NCBI GenBank assembly: GCA_900314085.1 | Contig: OMTX01000176.1 | Span: forward strand, 1 to 33,224 | Direction of reading: 5' to 3' | DNA: 33,224 bases | Source of the DNA: an uncultured Lachnospiraceae bacterium | Lineage (GTDB): Bacteria > Bacillota > Clostridia > Lachnospirales > Lachnospiraceae | Translations under genes and position numbers: made by a program | Shown: piece after piece, positions 1 through 8,067 of the stretch | How positions within the stretch are numbered: position 1 is the first letter of the stretch | How the letters are laid out: the number at the start of each line of letters is the position of its first letter | Notes under the pieces: model-generated | Database searches by the model: none | Told to the model about the DNA's origin: nothing | What the model saw: the letters and a program-made list of their open reading frames with translations, nothing else

Positions 1-1308
1 CGTATCTATGCCTACGCCTTCCCTGACAAGAAGCAGCTGAAGGACCACAAGGCCCTGATCAAGGAGGCAAAGGAGCGCGATCATAAGAAGATCGGTCCGG
101 CGCTCGACCTCTTCATGCTGGACGAAACCGCACCCGGCATGCCCTACTGGCTGCCCCGGGGCTGGAAGGTCTTTAACGCCCTTCTTGACTACTGGCGCGG
201 CGTACACGAGGAGCACGGCTATCAGGAAATCTCCGGCCCTGTCGTTTCGAAGAAGGAACTCTGGGTGACAAGCGGTCACTGGGCACATTATCAGGACGGC
301 ATGTTCGTAATCCCCGGCGAAGAGGACAGCGATACCTACGCGCTGAAGCCCATGAACTGCCCGAACGCCATCAAGGTCTTTATGCGCAAAGGCCGCTCCT
401 ACCGTGAGCTTCCCTTCCGTGTGTCCCAGGTCGACGTCATTCACCGGAAGGAAAAGTCCGGTGAGCTGAACGGTCTCTTCCGTGTACAGCAGTTCCGCCA
501 GGACGACGCCCACATCCTGGTATCGGAGGAGCAGATCGCAGACGAGATTTCCGACATCATGGATATCGCCGGCGAGATCTACGGCATCTTCGGCCTTACC
601 TATAAGGCGGAGCTTTCCACCCGTCCCGATGACTACATGGGCGACATAGAAGTCTGGAACCAGGCAGAGAAGGACTTAAAAGCCATCCTCGACAAGAAGT
701 ACGGCGAAGGCGGCTACGAGATCAACGAAGGCGACGGCGCCTTCTACGGCCCCAAGATCGACCTCAAGATGAAGGACGCCCTCGGCCGCGAGTGGCAGAT
801 GGGCACCATCCAGCTCGACTTCCAGCTGCCTCTGAACTTCGACATGAAGTATACAGCAAGCGACGGGTCACTTAAGCGCCCCGTCATGATCCATCGCGCT
901 ATCTTCGGCTCCATGGAGCGTTTCATCGGTATCCTGATCGAGAACTTCAAGGGCTCCTTCCCCTTCTGGCTGTCTCCCTACCAGGTAGCAGTCATCCCGA
1001 TCCGTCAGGACCACGTCGAGTACGCAAAGGAAGTGGTATCCCTGCTCCGCGCCAACGGCATCCGCGTCGAGTACGACTACTCCGAGACAAATATGAAGGA
1101 GAAGATCAAGCACTTCAAGAACTACAAGGACCCGTATATCCTCGTCCTCGGTGACCAGGAGGTAGAAAACCGCACCGTTTCCATCAACCTCCGCGGCGAG
1201 AACAAGGTCCTTCACGACGTACCCCTCGACGTCTTCCTCGAGATGTGCGACGAGATGGTTGAAGACCACTCCCTCGACCTCATGAACGAAGTTCCTGTGA
1301 ACGAGTGA
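1..1308 (+). CDS. thrS: Threonine--tRNA ligase, 5'-truncated by window edge
   Basis: This cytoplasmic class II synthetase charges tRNA-Thr. The reading frame is already open at base 1 (RIYAYAFPDKK...), which corresponds to the end of the N-terminal editing region, so the TGS/editing part lies outside the window. The catalytic core is complete: LKPMNCP carries the zinc Cys, QDDAH the first zinc His, and PVMIHRAIFGSMERF (motif 3) the second zinc His. The anticodon-binding domain follows (about residues 320-430 of the visible part) and ends normally at TGA. Motif regions differ from the common bacterial form: MNCPNA where MNCPGH is usual, HRKEKSG where HRxEPSG is usual, and FRQDDAHILV where FTQDDAHIF is usual. 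It could therefore be a paralogue or a lineage-specific ThrRS subtype. Identification as ThrRS is secure; whether it is the only one in the genome cannot be seen here. Confidence 0.96.
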   Translation, partial: RIYAYAFPDKKQLKDHKALIKEAKERDHKKIGPALDLFMLDETAPGMPYWLPRGWKVFNALLDYWRGVHEEHGYQEISGPVVSKKELWVTSGHWAHYQDGMFVIPGEEDSDTYALKPMNCPNAIKVFMRKGRSYRELPFRVSQVDVIHRKEKSGELNGLFRVQQFRQDDAHILVSEEQIADEISDIMDIAGEIYGIFGLTYKAELSTRPDDYMGDIEVWNQAEKDLKAILDKKYGEGGYEINEGDGAFYGPKIDLKMKDALGREWQMGTIQLDFQLPLNFDMKYTASDGSLKRPVMIHRAIFGSMERFIGILIENFKGSFPFWLSPYQVAVIPIRQDHVEYAKEVVSLLRANGIRVEYDYSETNMKEKIKHFKNYKDPYILVLGDQEVENRTVSINLRGENKVLHDVPLDVFLEMCDEMVEDHSLDLMNEVPVNE

Positions 1309-1388
1309 TTGTTCTTTTATGAATAATATAAAGCCCTGCCCTCTTTGCGTTGAAGGGAGGACGGGGGACTTGTGACAGATGAATTTTT

Positions 1389-1420
1389 GAGTAGGGGAGT
1401 TTTCCCCTGCTCATTTTTCT
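1389..1420 (+). terminator. Intrinsic terminator after thrS
   Basis: GAGTAGGGGA pairs with TCCCCTGCTC around a GTTT loop (10 bp with one T-G wobble) and is followed by ATTTTTCT. It lies 81 bases past the thrS stop and 22 bases before the DUF4230 start, so it ends thrS transcription or attenuates read-through. Confidence 0.85.
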
Positions 1421-1442
1421 GAAACACGATAAGGAGCGAGGC

Positions 1443-2276
1443 ATGGAAAATGAAGAAACAGTTGAAGAAACAAGAGACCTGCAGGAAGGCGGAAAGACAG
1501 TCACCGCTTCTGAAAAGGAGCTGAAGCAGCTCATCACCGACGCAGTGGCGAAGGGGGTGAAGAAGGGCGGCCGCGGTCATTTCCGCCTGTCGACCATCCT
1601 TTCCATCATCCTGATCGTCTGCATCGCCTGGTTCGGCTACCAGCAGTACGTCAGCTTTCACAAGAATCTCGGAAGCGTGGGACAGGTGGAGGACCACGAC
1701 CTGACGCTTGAGAACAAGGGCATCTTCGGCTATACTGCAGCGGATTTCGGCAAGGTCGTCATCGAGAAGTCCACCCGGGAGGCCAAGCTGATCGTGGACA
1801 AGAAGGAAGTGTCCGTTCCCACGGTCATCACCCAGGCCGGTCTCTTCAACCTCGGCGTCTTTTCCAAGTCCCAGAACGAGACAATCTACGGCGTCGGGGA
1901 ATACACGATTGATCTGTCGCAGCTGACACAGGACGACATCCAGCTGAATGAGGACAATTTCACGGTGACCGTCACTGTTCCCTATCCGGAGCTCAATACG
2001 GACACAATTGCCATGGATCCGTCCAAGACCGTCATCGGCGACACGGACAAGGGCTGGCTCTCTTTCGGCGATATCAAGCTGACAGCGGAGCAGCAGCAGT
2101 CCTTTGAAATCGAGGCCCGGCAGAAGCTGCAGGAGCGGCTGAACCAGGCGGACTGCTATGAGGAAGCCGTGAAGTTTGCAAAGCTCAGCATCCACGACCT
2201 TCTCGAGCCTGTCATCGAGAGCGTCTCCCCGGCCTACAAGGTGGAGATCGTCGTATCGCAGCCGAAGGTACAGTAA
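1443..2276 (+). CDS. DUF4230 family membrane-anchored protein
   Basis: A 277-residue protein of unknown function that I match to DUF4230. The first ~48 residues are charged and cytoplasmic. One hydrophobic segment (about residues 49-67, LSTILSIILIVCIAWFGY) anchors it, and the remaining ~210 residues are predicted to be outside. The extracellular part has the family's alternating strands, including a VGEYTIDLSQL segment near residue 155, and a helical end (about 215-260). There is no catalytic motif I recognise. The start is set by AAGGAG at about 1431, 7 bases upstream. It sits alone between two terminators, so it is probably a single-gene unit or is reached by read-through from thrS. The family call rests on recalled pattern, so it is less certain than the gene itself. 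Confidence 0.8.
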   Translation: MENEETVEETRDLQEGGKTVTASEKELKQLITDAVAKGVKKGGRGHFRLSTILSIILIVCIAWFGYQQYVSFHKNLGSVGQVEDHDLTLENKGIFGYTAADFGKVVIEKSTREAKLIVDKKEVSVPTVITQAGLFNLGVFSKSQNETIYGVGEYTIDLSQLTQDDIQLNEDNFTVTVTVPYPELNTDTIAMDPSKTVIGDTDKGWLSFGDIKLTAEQQQSFEIEARQKLQERLNQADCYEEAVKFAKLSIHDLLEPVIESVSPAYKVEIVVSQPKVQ

Positions 2277-2299
2277 TTCGAGTGCATTATGCGCATATT

Positions 2300-2350
2300 A
2301 AAGCCCCGCCCACTATGCAGCTACCTGCATGTGGGCGGGGCTTTGCTTTT
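2300..2350 (+). terminator. Very strong hairpin terminator after DUF4230 gene
   Basis: AAAGCCCCGCCCAC (2300-2313) pairs perfectly with GTGGGCGGGGCTTT (2331-2344). The stem continues inside as ATGCAG/CTGCAT around CTAC, giving about 20 bp with one bulged T, and GCTTTT follows. It sits just before the 72-bp repeats and probably stops transcription from entering them. Confidence 0.92.
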
Positions 2351-2351
2351 A

Positions 2352-2691
2352 TAGTGGTCAAATGCAAAATCCTAGACTATATATCCATATTTCGGCGGCA
2401 GCGGAGCGGAGAAGTTTGTTTTATAGGTGCCAAATGCAAAACCGCTGGCTATAGTTCCAAATTCCGGCGGCGGCAGGGCACATATGAGCCGTGCGTAGGT
2501 GTCAAATGTAAAATTCCAGGGCAATAGTTCCATCCCCTGGCGGCCGCTGAGCGGAGAAGTTTGTTTGGTAGTGGTCAAATGCAAAATTCCGGGCTATAGT
2601 TCCAAAACGGCTGCATCGCGGCGGCTGCAGAGCCGGAGTGTAGGGGCTAAATGCAGCAAAAGCAGGAATAGTCCCTGAAAAGCGGCCGGTT
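2352..2691 (+). repeat. 72-bp tandem repeat array, locus A (five degenerate units)
   Basis: This fills the gap between the convergent DUF4230 and pepT genes. Units start at 2352, 2424, 2496, 2569 and 2641, giving periods of 72, 72, 73 and 72. The first half of each unit is conserved, with a consensus near TAGGGGNCAAATGCAAAAT followed by TCCGGGCTATAGTTCCAAA. The second half is GC-rich and more variable, and units 1 and 3 share GAGCGGAGAAGTTTGTT. The fifth unit is the most decayed and runs into the pepT end. A related array lies at 9406-9650. No gene is supported here on either strand. Confidence 0.9.
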
Positions 2692-3936
2692 TTAACCCTC
2701 CCTCTCCAGCGGGTGACTTGCTATATAGATGATGACTTCGGTCGCCTTCTCCATACCCTCAAGGGTGATGTGCTCGAAGGGACCGTGGAAGCCGTAGCCG
2801 CCGGTGCCGAGGTTGGGGCAGGGGAGCCCCATATAGGTGAGCTGGGCGCCGTCAGTGCCGCCGCGGACAGGGCGTGAGAGGGGATCCATGCCGGAAAGGG
2901 TGATGGCGTTCTTCGCCAGGGCGACGACCTTCGGGTGCTGTTCCATGATGTCCCGCATATTCTTGTAGGTATCGGAAATCGTGAGTTCGAACTTTCCGGT
3001 CGGATATTTCTCTTTCAGTTCATTGATGCGGCGGGTGAGCAATTCTTTCTTGTCAGCAAACTTCTGCGCGTCGTGGTCGCGAATCAGGAAGTCCATCTCG
3101 GCGTGGTTGACGTCGCCGGTGATGTTCTCAAGATGGAAGAAGCCCTCGCGGCCGTCTGTTTCTGCGGGCGTCATATTTCTCGGAAGGTCGGCGGCAAAAG
3201 CGGCAGCAAGCAGGCAGGCGTTTACCATGATGCCCTTGGCAGAGCCTGTGTGGACATTGACGCCATCGATTGAAATGTGGGCAGAAGCAGCATTGAAGTT
3301 TTCGTAGGCAACTTCGCCTTCGTAATCGCCGTCAACCGTGTAGGCGTAGTCTGCGCCAAAGCCCTTGACGTCGAAGCGGACAGGACCGTGGCCGACTTCT
3401 TCGTCGGGAGTGAAGCCGATGCGGATCTTTCCGTGGCTTACTTCCGGGTGGCGGAGGAGATAGGCGACAGCCGTCATGATTTCGGCAATGCCGGCCTTGT
3501 CGTCGGCGCCGAGAAGCGTGGTGCCGTCTGTCGTGATGAGGGTTCGGCCGGCAAGGGAAGGAAGCTCCGGAAAGTCCCCGGGAGAAAGGACGGCGCCGGT
3601 TCCCTTCAGGACGACGTCGCAGCCGTCATAGTTTTCGATAATCTGGGGCTTTACATTTTCTCCGGAAAAGGAGGGCGCTGTATCCATATGGGAAATAAAT
3701 CCCGTCGTCATCCGGTCTTCCATATCGGGTGTGGCGGGCAGGGTGCCATAGACATAGCAGTGGTGGCTTACCTCCGCATCGACGACGCCCATTTCCTTCA
3801 GCTCATCTGCGAGATGGCGGGCCAGGTTGAACTGACGGGCGGTGGAGGGGATTTTTTCCACACCGTCTTCACTCGTCGTATAGAAGGAAATGTAGGACGT
3901 GAAGCGGTCTAAGAGTTCTTTTTTCAAATCTTCCAT
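2692..3936 (-). CDS. pepT: Peptidase T (tripeptide aminopeptidase, M20B)
   Basis: A cytoplasmic zinc aminopeptidase that removes the N-terminal residue from tripeptides during peptide use. It has 414 residues, the normal family length. Metal and catalytic residues are visible and in register with the family: SHMDT (H83, D85), GADDKAG (D145), PDEEVG (E179, E180), TVDGD (D202) and a C-terminal GFHGPFEH. The lid/dimerisation insert lies at about residues 205-320. The ATG at 3936 follows a purine-rich but weak SD. It is monocistronic on the minus strand, and its 3' end abuts repeat locus A. Nothing suggests inactivation. Confidence 0.97.
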   Translation of the reverse strand: MEDLKKELLDRFTSYISFYTTSEDGVEKIPSTARQFNLARHLADELKEMGVVDAEVSHHCYVYGTLPATPDMEDRMTTGFISHMDTAPSFSGENVKPQIIENYDGCDVVLKGTGAVLSPGDFPELPSLAGRTLITTDGTTLLGADDKAGIAEIMTAVAYLLRHPEVSHGKIRIGFTPDEEVGHGPVRFDVKGFGADYAYTVDGDYEGEVAYENFNAASAHISIDGVNVHTGSAKGIMVNACLLAAAFAADLPRNMTPAETDGREGFFHLENITGDVNHAEMDFLIRDHDAQKFADKKELLTRRINELKEKYPTGKFELTISDTYKNMRDIMEQHPKVVALAKNAITLSGMDPLSRPVRGGTDGAQLTYMGLPCPNLGTGGYGFHGPFEHITLEGMEKATEVIIYIASHPLEREG

Positions 3937-3950
3937 GGGGCACTCTTTCT

Positions 3951-3979
3951 TTTACTTTGCACAGTGAAAAGGATATAAT
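3951..3979 (+). promoter_or_regulatory. Probable sigma-A promoter for the plsY-like gene
   Basis: TTTACT (3951-3956), a 17-base spacer and a perfect TATAAT (3974-3979). The predicted start near 3986 gives an unusually long leader of about 195 bases ahead of the acyltransferase gene. A minus-strand TATAGT preceded by TGC (4088-4083) may serve pepT. Confidence 0.55.
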
Positions 3980-4129
3980 GGAAATACGGTTTTGCAGGAG
4001 CAGTGAAGCGGCGCTTATGAAAGCCGGCCGGACATTGAGCAGCCTTGAAGTCCTGCGGTAATTAGGTATCCGGCGGCTATTTACTATAGCACACTTTGCC
4101 CTGCAGTTCACTTGTCAAATTGGGAGGAG

Positions 4130-4167
4130 GCTGCTGTCTACGGAGCAAAAGTCCTGTAAACAGCAGC
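4130..4167 (+). promoter_or_regulatory. Leader hairpin between two SD-like sites upstream of plsY-like gene
   Basis: GCTGCTGT (4130-4137) pairs perfectly with ACAGCAGC (4160-4167) across a 22-base loop. It is bracketed by GGGAGGAGG (4122-4130) on the left and AGGAGG (4168-4173), the working SD for the ATG at 4182, on the right. No start codon follows the first SD-like site. It may tune ribosome loading; no known riboswitch is recognised. Confidence 0.5.
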
Positions 4168-4181
4168 AGGAGGAAATTTGT

Positions 4182-4892
4182 ATGACTGTCCGTCTCATCA
4201 TCTGCCTGCTTCTGGGCTACGCTTTCGGGAACATCCTGACGGCGGAAATCGTTTCCCGCACTGTTGCAAAGAAGTCCGTATTCACCATCGGTTCCGGCAA
4301 TCCCGGCATGGCAAATGTCATGACGGAGCTGGGCTTCGGCCCGGGAGCGGCGACGCTCACCGGAGACCTCTTAAAGACCGTGATTCCCTGCCTCATCGCC
4401 CGTTTCCTCATCCTTCCTGAAGCGGGGATGGCGGCAGCGGCCTGGGCCGGCCTCGGGGCGGTTCTCGGCCACAATTTTCCCGTCTGGCACCGCTTCCGCG
4501 GCGGCATGGGAGTATCTGCGACCTGCGCAGCCATGTTTATGGTGCAGCCGGCGGCAGGGCTTCTATCCATGATTTGCGGCATGTACGTGACGTTTGCGGC
4601 GAAATACCTCTCTGCGGGAGCCGTCCTCATCCCGGGAACGTTTGCCGTATTTTCTGCTTTTTTCTTCGGCCCGTACGTCATGTGGTCCTTCATCATCCTG
4701 ACTGTTCTCATGTTCATCGCCCACTTCAAAAATCTGTCCGCCATGGTTCACGGCACGGGTAAGCGGGTGGATGTGCTGGCGAATGCCAATGCGAAGTTCG
4801 GGAAGTATACGGGCGTGATTTTCCTTTGTATCTCTTTTGTGGTGGATTTTTTACTTGTATGGTATCTCATAAAGAATTATATTAATATATAG
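4182..4892 (+). CDS. PlsY-like glycerol-3-phosphate acyltransferase, divergent
   Basis: An integral membrane protein of 236 residues (typical PlsY is about 200-215) with six or seven hydrophobic segments. PlsY moves an acyl group from acyl-phosphate to glycerol-3-phosphate, the first step of phospholipid synthesis. Motif 1 is recognisable (GSGNPGMANV, about residues 37-46). Motif 2 is present as GHNFPVW...RGGMGVS, where PlsY normally has GGKGVAT. Motif 3 is eroded (AHFKNLSAMVHGTGKR in place of HRxNxxRLxxGxE). The fold assignment is firm. The Lys-to-Met change in the substrate-binding loop makes normal PlsY activity uncertain, and a separate canonical PlsY may exist elsewhere. The start has AGGAGG 8 bases upstream. 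The gene is divergent from pepT. Confidence 0.85.
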   Translation: MTVRLIICLLLGYAFGNILTAEIVSRTVAKKSVFTIGSGNPGMANVMTELGFGPGAATLTGDLLKTVIPCLIARFLILPEAGMAAAAWAGLGAVLGHNFPVWHRFRGGMGVSATCAAMFMVQPAAGLLSMICGMYVTFAAKYLSAGAVLIPGTFAVFSAFFFGPYVMWSFIILTVLMFIAHFKNLSAMVHGTGKRVDVLANANAKFGKYTGVIFLCISFVVDFLLVWYLIKNYINI

Positions 4893-4959
4893 TTTTCTGA
4901 AATTGTCACATCGAAATCGTTTATTTTCCAACAGTCTTTTTTGAGGAGGTAAAGATAAT

Positions 4960-6294
4960 ATGGGAAGAAGCGGTGCAGGCAGCGGCGGCGGGCACTCGTC
5001 CGGCGGCAGCTTTCATTCGTCAGGGGGAAGTCATTCCTCATCGGGCGGCGGCCACTATCACTCTTCAAATTCCGGCAGCCGGAGCGGGCGCAGTTCCGGA
5101 AGCAGCTATTCAACGGGCGGCGGTCGCGGCTCCTACAGGGGAAGTTCTACCGGCGGCTCGAGGAACAGCTACGGCGGCGCCCGGCCGGGAGGCCCGGGAT
5201 ATGGCGGACCGCGTCCGGGAGGTCCCGGCTACGGTCCCGGTTATGGTCCCGGTCCCGGAATGCCCCCGCCTCCGCCGCCGCGGCGGCACTGGTGGAGAAG
5301 GCGCCGCTACTACGACGACTACGACTATGATTACGGCTATCCGAGACGGCGCTACAGTCACAGGGTGACGGGTGGCGGCTGCCTGTCGACCATCATCGTT
5401 GCTTTCCTGATCATTCTGTTTCTCGGCCTGGCGATTTCTGCAGATATGGTGGACGCGCCGGCTCAGTCGGGCTGGGGCAGCGGTCCCACGGCGGAAGAGG
5501 TGCAGATTTCGACGGAGAAGCGGGAGAAGCTTTCGAAGTCGAACGTCAATGAGACGGCCTTCTTTGAGAACGACGCGAACTGGGATCTGCAGACGTATGA
5601 CGTGAACTACGGCATGCAATATTTCTATGATGCGACCGGCGTTCAGCCCTACCTCATCATCGCTGACAATATTGAGGGGAATACCGCCCCGACGACGACG
5701 GACTTCGACAATTACCTGGCGAAGCGGTACGAAGAGCTCTTCACGGATGAGCAGCACCTTCTTGTCCTCTTCTTCGACGACGGAAACGGAAACTGGGGCA
5801 CCTGGTACCAGGTCGGCAACAAGGCGAAGGTCCTGATGGATGCCCAGGCCATTGAGATCATGGCCGACTATTTTGATTATTATAATGGCTCGGACCTGAC
5901 GGATACGGAATACCTGTCGACGGTCTTCCAGGATTCTGCTGACCGGATTATGTCTGTGACGGACGACGGAAGCAGTCGACGGACGGCTGTCATCATCGGA
6001 ATCATCGTCATTGTCGTCATTATCTTCGTGATCATCCTGATCCGGTCCATTGCGAAGTCCAAGCAGGCGGCTGCAAAGCTCGAAGAGGAGCGGCAGAAGG
6101 GCGATGCCCAGATGCAGCAGCAGGCGGCCGCCGGAAATGTGACGATGAACGCTGCGCCTCCGGTGACGCCGGCAGCTCCGGCAGAAATGGCAGTACCTGC
6201 AGAAACAACCGGTACGGAAGTGCAGCCGGCTGAGAAGACGGATACTGCTTCGACAGATACAGAGGATTCTTCGGACGGGGAAACCGGGGAGTGA
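4960..6294 (+). CDS. Gly/Ser-rich two-TM protein with TPM-like domain
   Basis: A 444-residue protein of unknown role. Residues 1-100 are low-complexity Gly/Ser/His, then Gly-Pro-Tyr repeats (PGGPGYG type). A PPPPPP run and an Arg/Tyr/Asp-rich strip follow to about residue 136. TM1 lies at about 141-161. The outside domain (about 175-335) resembles the TPM/YgcG fold by its helix-strand pattern, with TGVQPYLIIAD and LLVLFFDDGNGNWG. TM2 is at about 341-361, followed by a charged Ala/Pro/Glu-rich tail. Both termini are therefore predicted cytoplasmic. The start has a strong GAGGAGG SD. The diguanylate cyclase begins 11 bases after its stop, so the two are probably co-transcribed. The TPM call is a resemblance, not a certain match. 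Confidence 0.8.
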   Translation: MGRSGAGSGGGHSSGGSFHSSGGSHSSSGGGHYHSSNSGSRSGRSSGSSYSTGGGRGSYRGSSTGGSRNSYGGARPGGPGYGGPRPGGPGYGPGYGPGPGMPPPPPPRRHWWRRRRYYDDYDYDYGYPRRRYSHRVTGGGCLSTIIVAFLIILFLGLAISADMVDAPAQSGWGSGPTAEEVQISTEKREKLSKSNVNETAFFENDANWDLQTYDVNYGMQYFYDATGVQPYLIIADNIEGNTAPTTTDFDNYLAKRYEELFTDEQHLLVLFFDDGNGNWGTWYQVGNKAKVLMDAQAIEIMADYFDYYNGSDLTDTEYLSTVFQDSADRIMSVTDDGSSRRTAVIIGIIVIVVIIFVIILIRSIAKSKQAAAKLEEERQKGDAQMQQQAAAGNVTMNAAPPVTPAAPAEMAVPAETTGTEVQPAEKTDTASTDTEDSSDGETGE

Positions 6295-6304
6295 GGAAAG
6301 ACAG

Positions 6305-7939
6305 ATGAAAGCACGCAGGGAAAGGGTAGCGATGAATACCATCTATCTGGTATTGGCGGCCGCACTGGCTGCCCTGCTCTTTGTCTGCTTTTTTGGCGAG
6401 CTTTTTTACATGAAGCCCTGCCTGGGACCGGATGAAGAGGAATTTCCTGCCGTCATCTATACGGACCCGGACGAAGTGACTTCGGACGGAACGAAGATCT
6501 ATCGTTTCCCCGGAGATGTCATTCTCCAGTACGGCGACAGCTTCGGCTTTCACACCCGCCATCACAATGTGAAAATCTATGCGGATGACGAACTCATCTA
6601 TGCCGCCACGGCCCGGAGGACAATCCTCGGAACGACAACGGGTTCCCGGTGGAATATCGTCGATCTGCCGGATGATGTGAAAACCGTACAGGTGCGGATT
6701 ATGCCCCTTTATGACAATGTCCGCGATGATGCCCCGTATTTCCTTGCGGGCTCCGGAGCATCCATTGTCACCAACCTGGTCTATGAGTCCATGGCGAACT
6801 GCTTTGCCGCCATCTTCGACTGTATGCTGGGGCTTTTCCTGATCTTCTATTTCGCCATCATGCGGATCCGGACGAAGACAACCGTGGCCAATCCCCTGTT
6901 TTATGCCGGTTTCGATTCCATCATCGTCGGCATCTGGTCCTATTTCGAGACGGATGCGTCGGAGGTGCTCGTACACAATCACGTTGTAGCAAGCGCCGTG
7001 TCCTTCATTATGCTCATGATTCTTTCGTACCCCTATGTCGTCTATGTAAAGGAATCCATGTTCAAAGAAGACCGGTATCTCTACCGCATTCTGACAGCGT
7101 ATTATTTCTTCAATATCGCCTTCTGCCTGGCGGCAAGCTTCACGGGACTTGCCGATTTCAAGGAGACGCTGACCTTCACCCACATTGCCATCCTTTCCGC
7201 CATTCTCTATATGGTGATTGCTATCATCAATGAATTCGTCCGCGGGCGGAGGGGACCGAAGGCGTATCTGAACCTCGTAGGGTTCGGCGTCGTCGGAGGT
7301 GCCGGCATTGCGGATATCCTGATCTACAGAAGTGACGGGCAGAACCGGTCCGACCTCATCTCCATGTGGGGCTTTACCGCCTACCTCGTCATTGCCGCCT
7401 ATATCAGTATGAGCGACCTGACAGCCGCCATTGAGGAAGGGCAGAAAGCGGAGTATTACAAGCGCCTGGCCCTGACGGATGCCCTGACCGGCATTGGCAG
7501 CCGCAAGGCCTATATTGAAGATGCGGAGGAACTGACAGGGAAGGAACCATACGCCGTCATCTCCATGGACTTAAACGGCCTGAAGGGCGTGAACGACGGC
7601 TACGGCCACCAGGAAGGTGACAGGTATATATGCGCGGCCGCCGACATGATTTCCTCTGTCTTCGAGCGCTACGGGCGCTGCTACCGGACGGGCGGCGACG
7701 AGTTTGCTGTCATTCTGCGGGGGAGCGATGCTTACAAGGGTCAGGAGCTTTTGAAGGCCCTTGACGACCGGACAGCTTCCTATGACGCGAATCCCGCGAA
7801 GACGACGCAGGGGCATCTGACGATCGCTGCCGGAATGGCAGCCTATACGCCGCCGGGCGACACGAGCTTCGACGACGTCATGCGGCGGGCGGACAGTGCC
7901 ATGTACGAGCGGAAGCGGGAAATGAAAGCAGAAAGATAA
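6305..7939 (+). CDS. Membrane diguanylate cyclase with 7TM sensor
   Basis: Predicted to make c-di-GMP from two GTP in response to an external signal. It has 544 residues. An N-terminal TM (about 10-36) is followed by an external beta-rich domain (about 37-160) and then seven hydrophobic helices (about 163-375), an arrangement like the 7TMR-DISM sensors. The cytoplasmic GGDEF domain follows (about 385-540). The active-site loop is intact: GGDEF at 463-467, with DALTGIGSRKAY and DLNGLKGVNDGYGH upstream. The usual RxxD inhibitory site before GGDEF is not seen, so product inhibition may be weak. SD GAGGAAAG supports the ATG at 6305; an internal ATG at 6332 is possible. A strong terminator follows. 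Confidence 0.93.
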   Translation: MKARRERVAMNTIYLVLAAALAALLFVCFFGELFYMKPCLGPDEEEFPAVIYTDPDEVTSDGTKIYRFPGDVILQYGDSFGFHTRHHNVKIYADDELIYAATARRTILGTTTGSRWNIVDLPDDVKTVQVRIMPLYDNVRDDAPYFLAGSGASIVTNLVYESMANCFAAIFDCMLGLFLIFYFAIMRIRTKTTVANPLFYAGFDSIIVGIWSYFETDASEVLVHNHVVASAVSFIMLMILSYPYVVYVKESMFKEDRYLYRILTAYYFFNIAFCLAASFTGLADFKETLTFTHIAILSAILYMVIAIINEFVRGRRGPKAYLNLVGFGVVGGAGIADILIYRSDGQNRSDLISMWGFTAYLVIAAYISMSDLTAAIEEGQKAEYYKRLALTDALTGIGSRKAYIEDAEELTGKEPYAVISMDLNGLKGVNDGYGHQEGDRYICAAADMISSVFERYGRCYRTGGDEFAVILRGSDAYKGQELLKALDDRTASYDANPAKTTQGHLTIAAGMAAYTPPGDTSFDDVMRRADSAMYERKREMKAER

Positions 7940-7942
7940 TGT

Positions 7943-7978
7943 AAAAAGGGCAGGTCTCGCAGGACCTGCTCCTTTTTT
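7943..7978 (+). terminator. Intrinsic terminator after diguanylate cyclase
   Basis: AAAAAGG-GCAGGTC pairs with GACCTGC-T-CCTTTTTT around TCGCAG, with one bulged T and a T6 tail. It ends the 4960-7939 unit and the A/T-flanked stem may work in both directions. Confidence 0.9.
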
Positions 7979-8005
7979 GCAGAGGCGGCAGAAAGTGCGC
8001 CTGAT

Positions 8006-8034
8006 TTGCCTCGCATAGGTGTTTCGTCTATAAT
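8006..8034 (+). promoter_or_regulatory. Sigma-A promoter for flavin reductase-like gene
   Basis: TTGCCT (8006-8011), 17 bases, then TATAAT (8029-8034). The predicted start near 8041 leaves a 27-base leader containing AAAAAGGAGA, the SD for the ATG at 8068. Confidence 0.7.
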
Positions 8035-8067
8035 GGGCTTCGGCTCTGCCGCAAAAAGGAGAATGGT

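Noticed and set aside
1317..2195. Long minus-strand open frame opposite the DUF4230 gene
   Set aside because: It mirrors a well-supported plus-strand gene, has no SD, and its residue make-up is that of antisense GC-rich DNA.
2352..2691. CRISPR array (37-base repeats, 35-base spacers)
   Set aside because: Repeats are too degenerate, several supposed spacers resemble one another, unit length wobbles, and no cas gene is in the window.
5110..6342. 410-codon minus-strand frame opposite the Gly/Ser-rich gene
   Set aside because: Arg/His/Val-rich antisense product created by the low-complexity repeats; the plus-strand gene has an SD, TMs and an operon partner.
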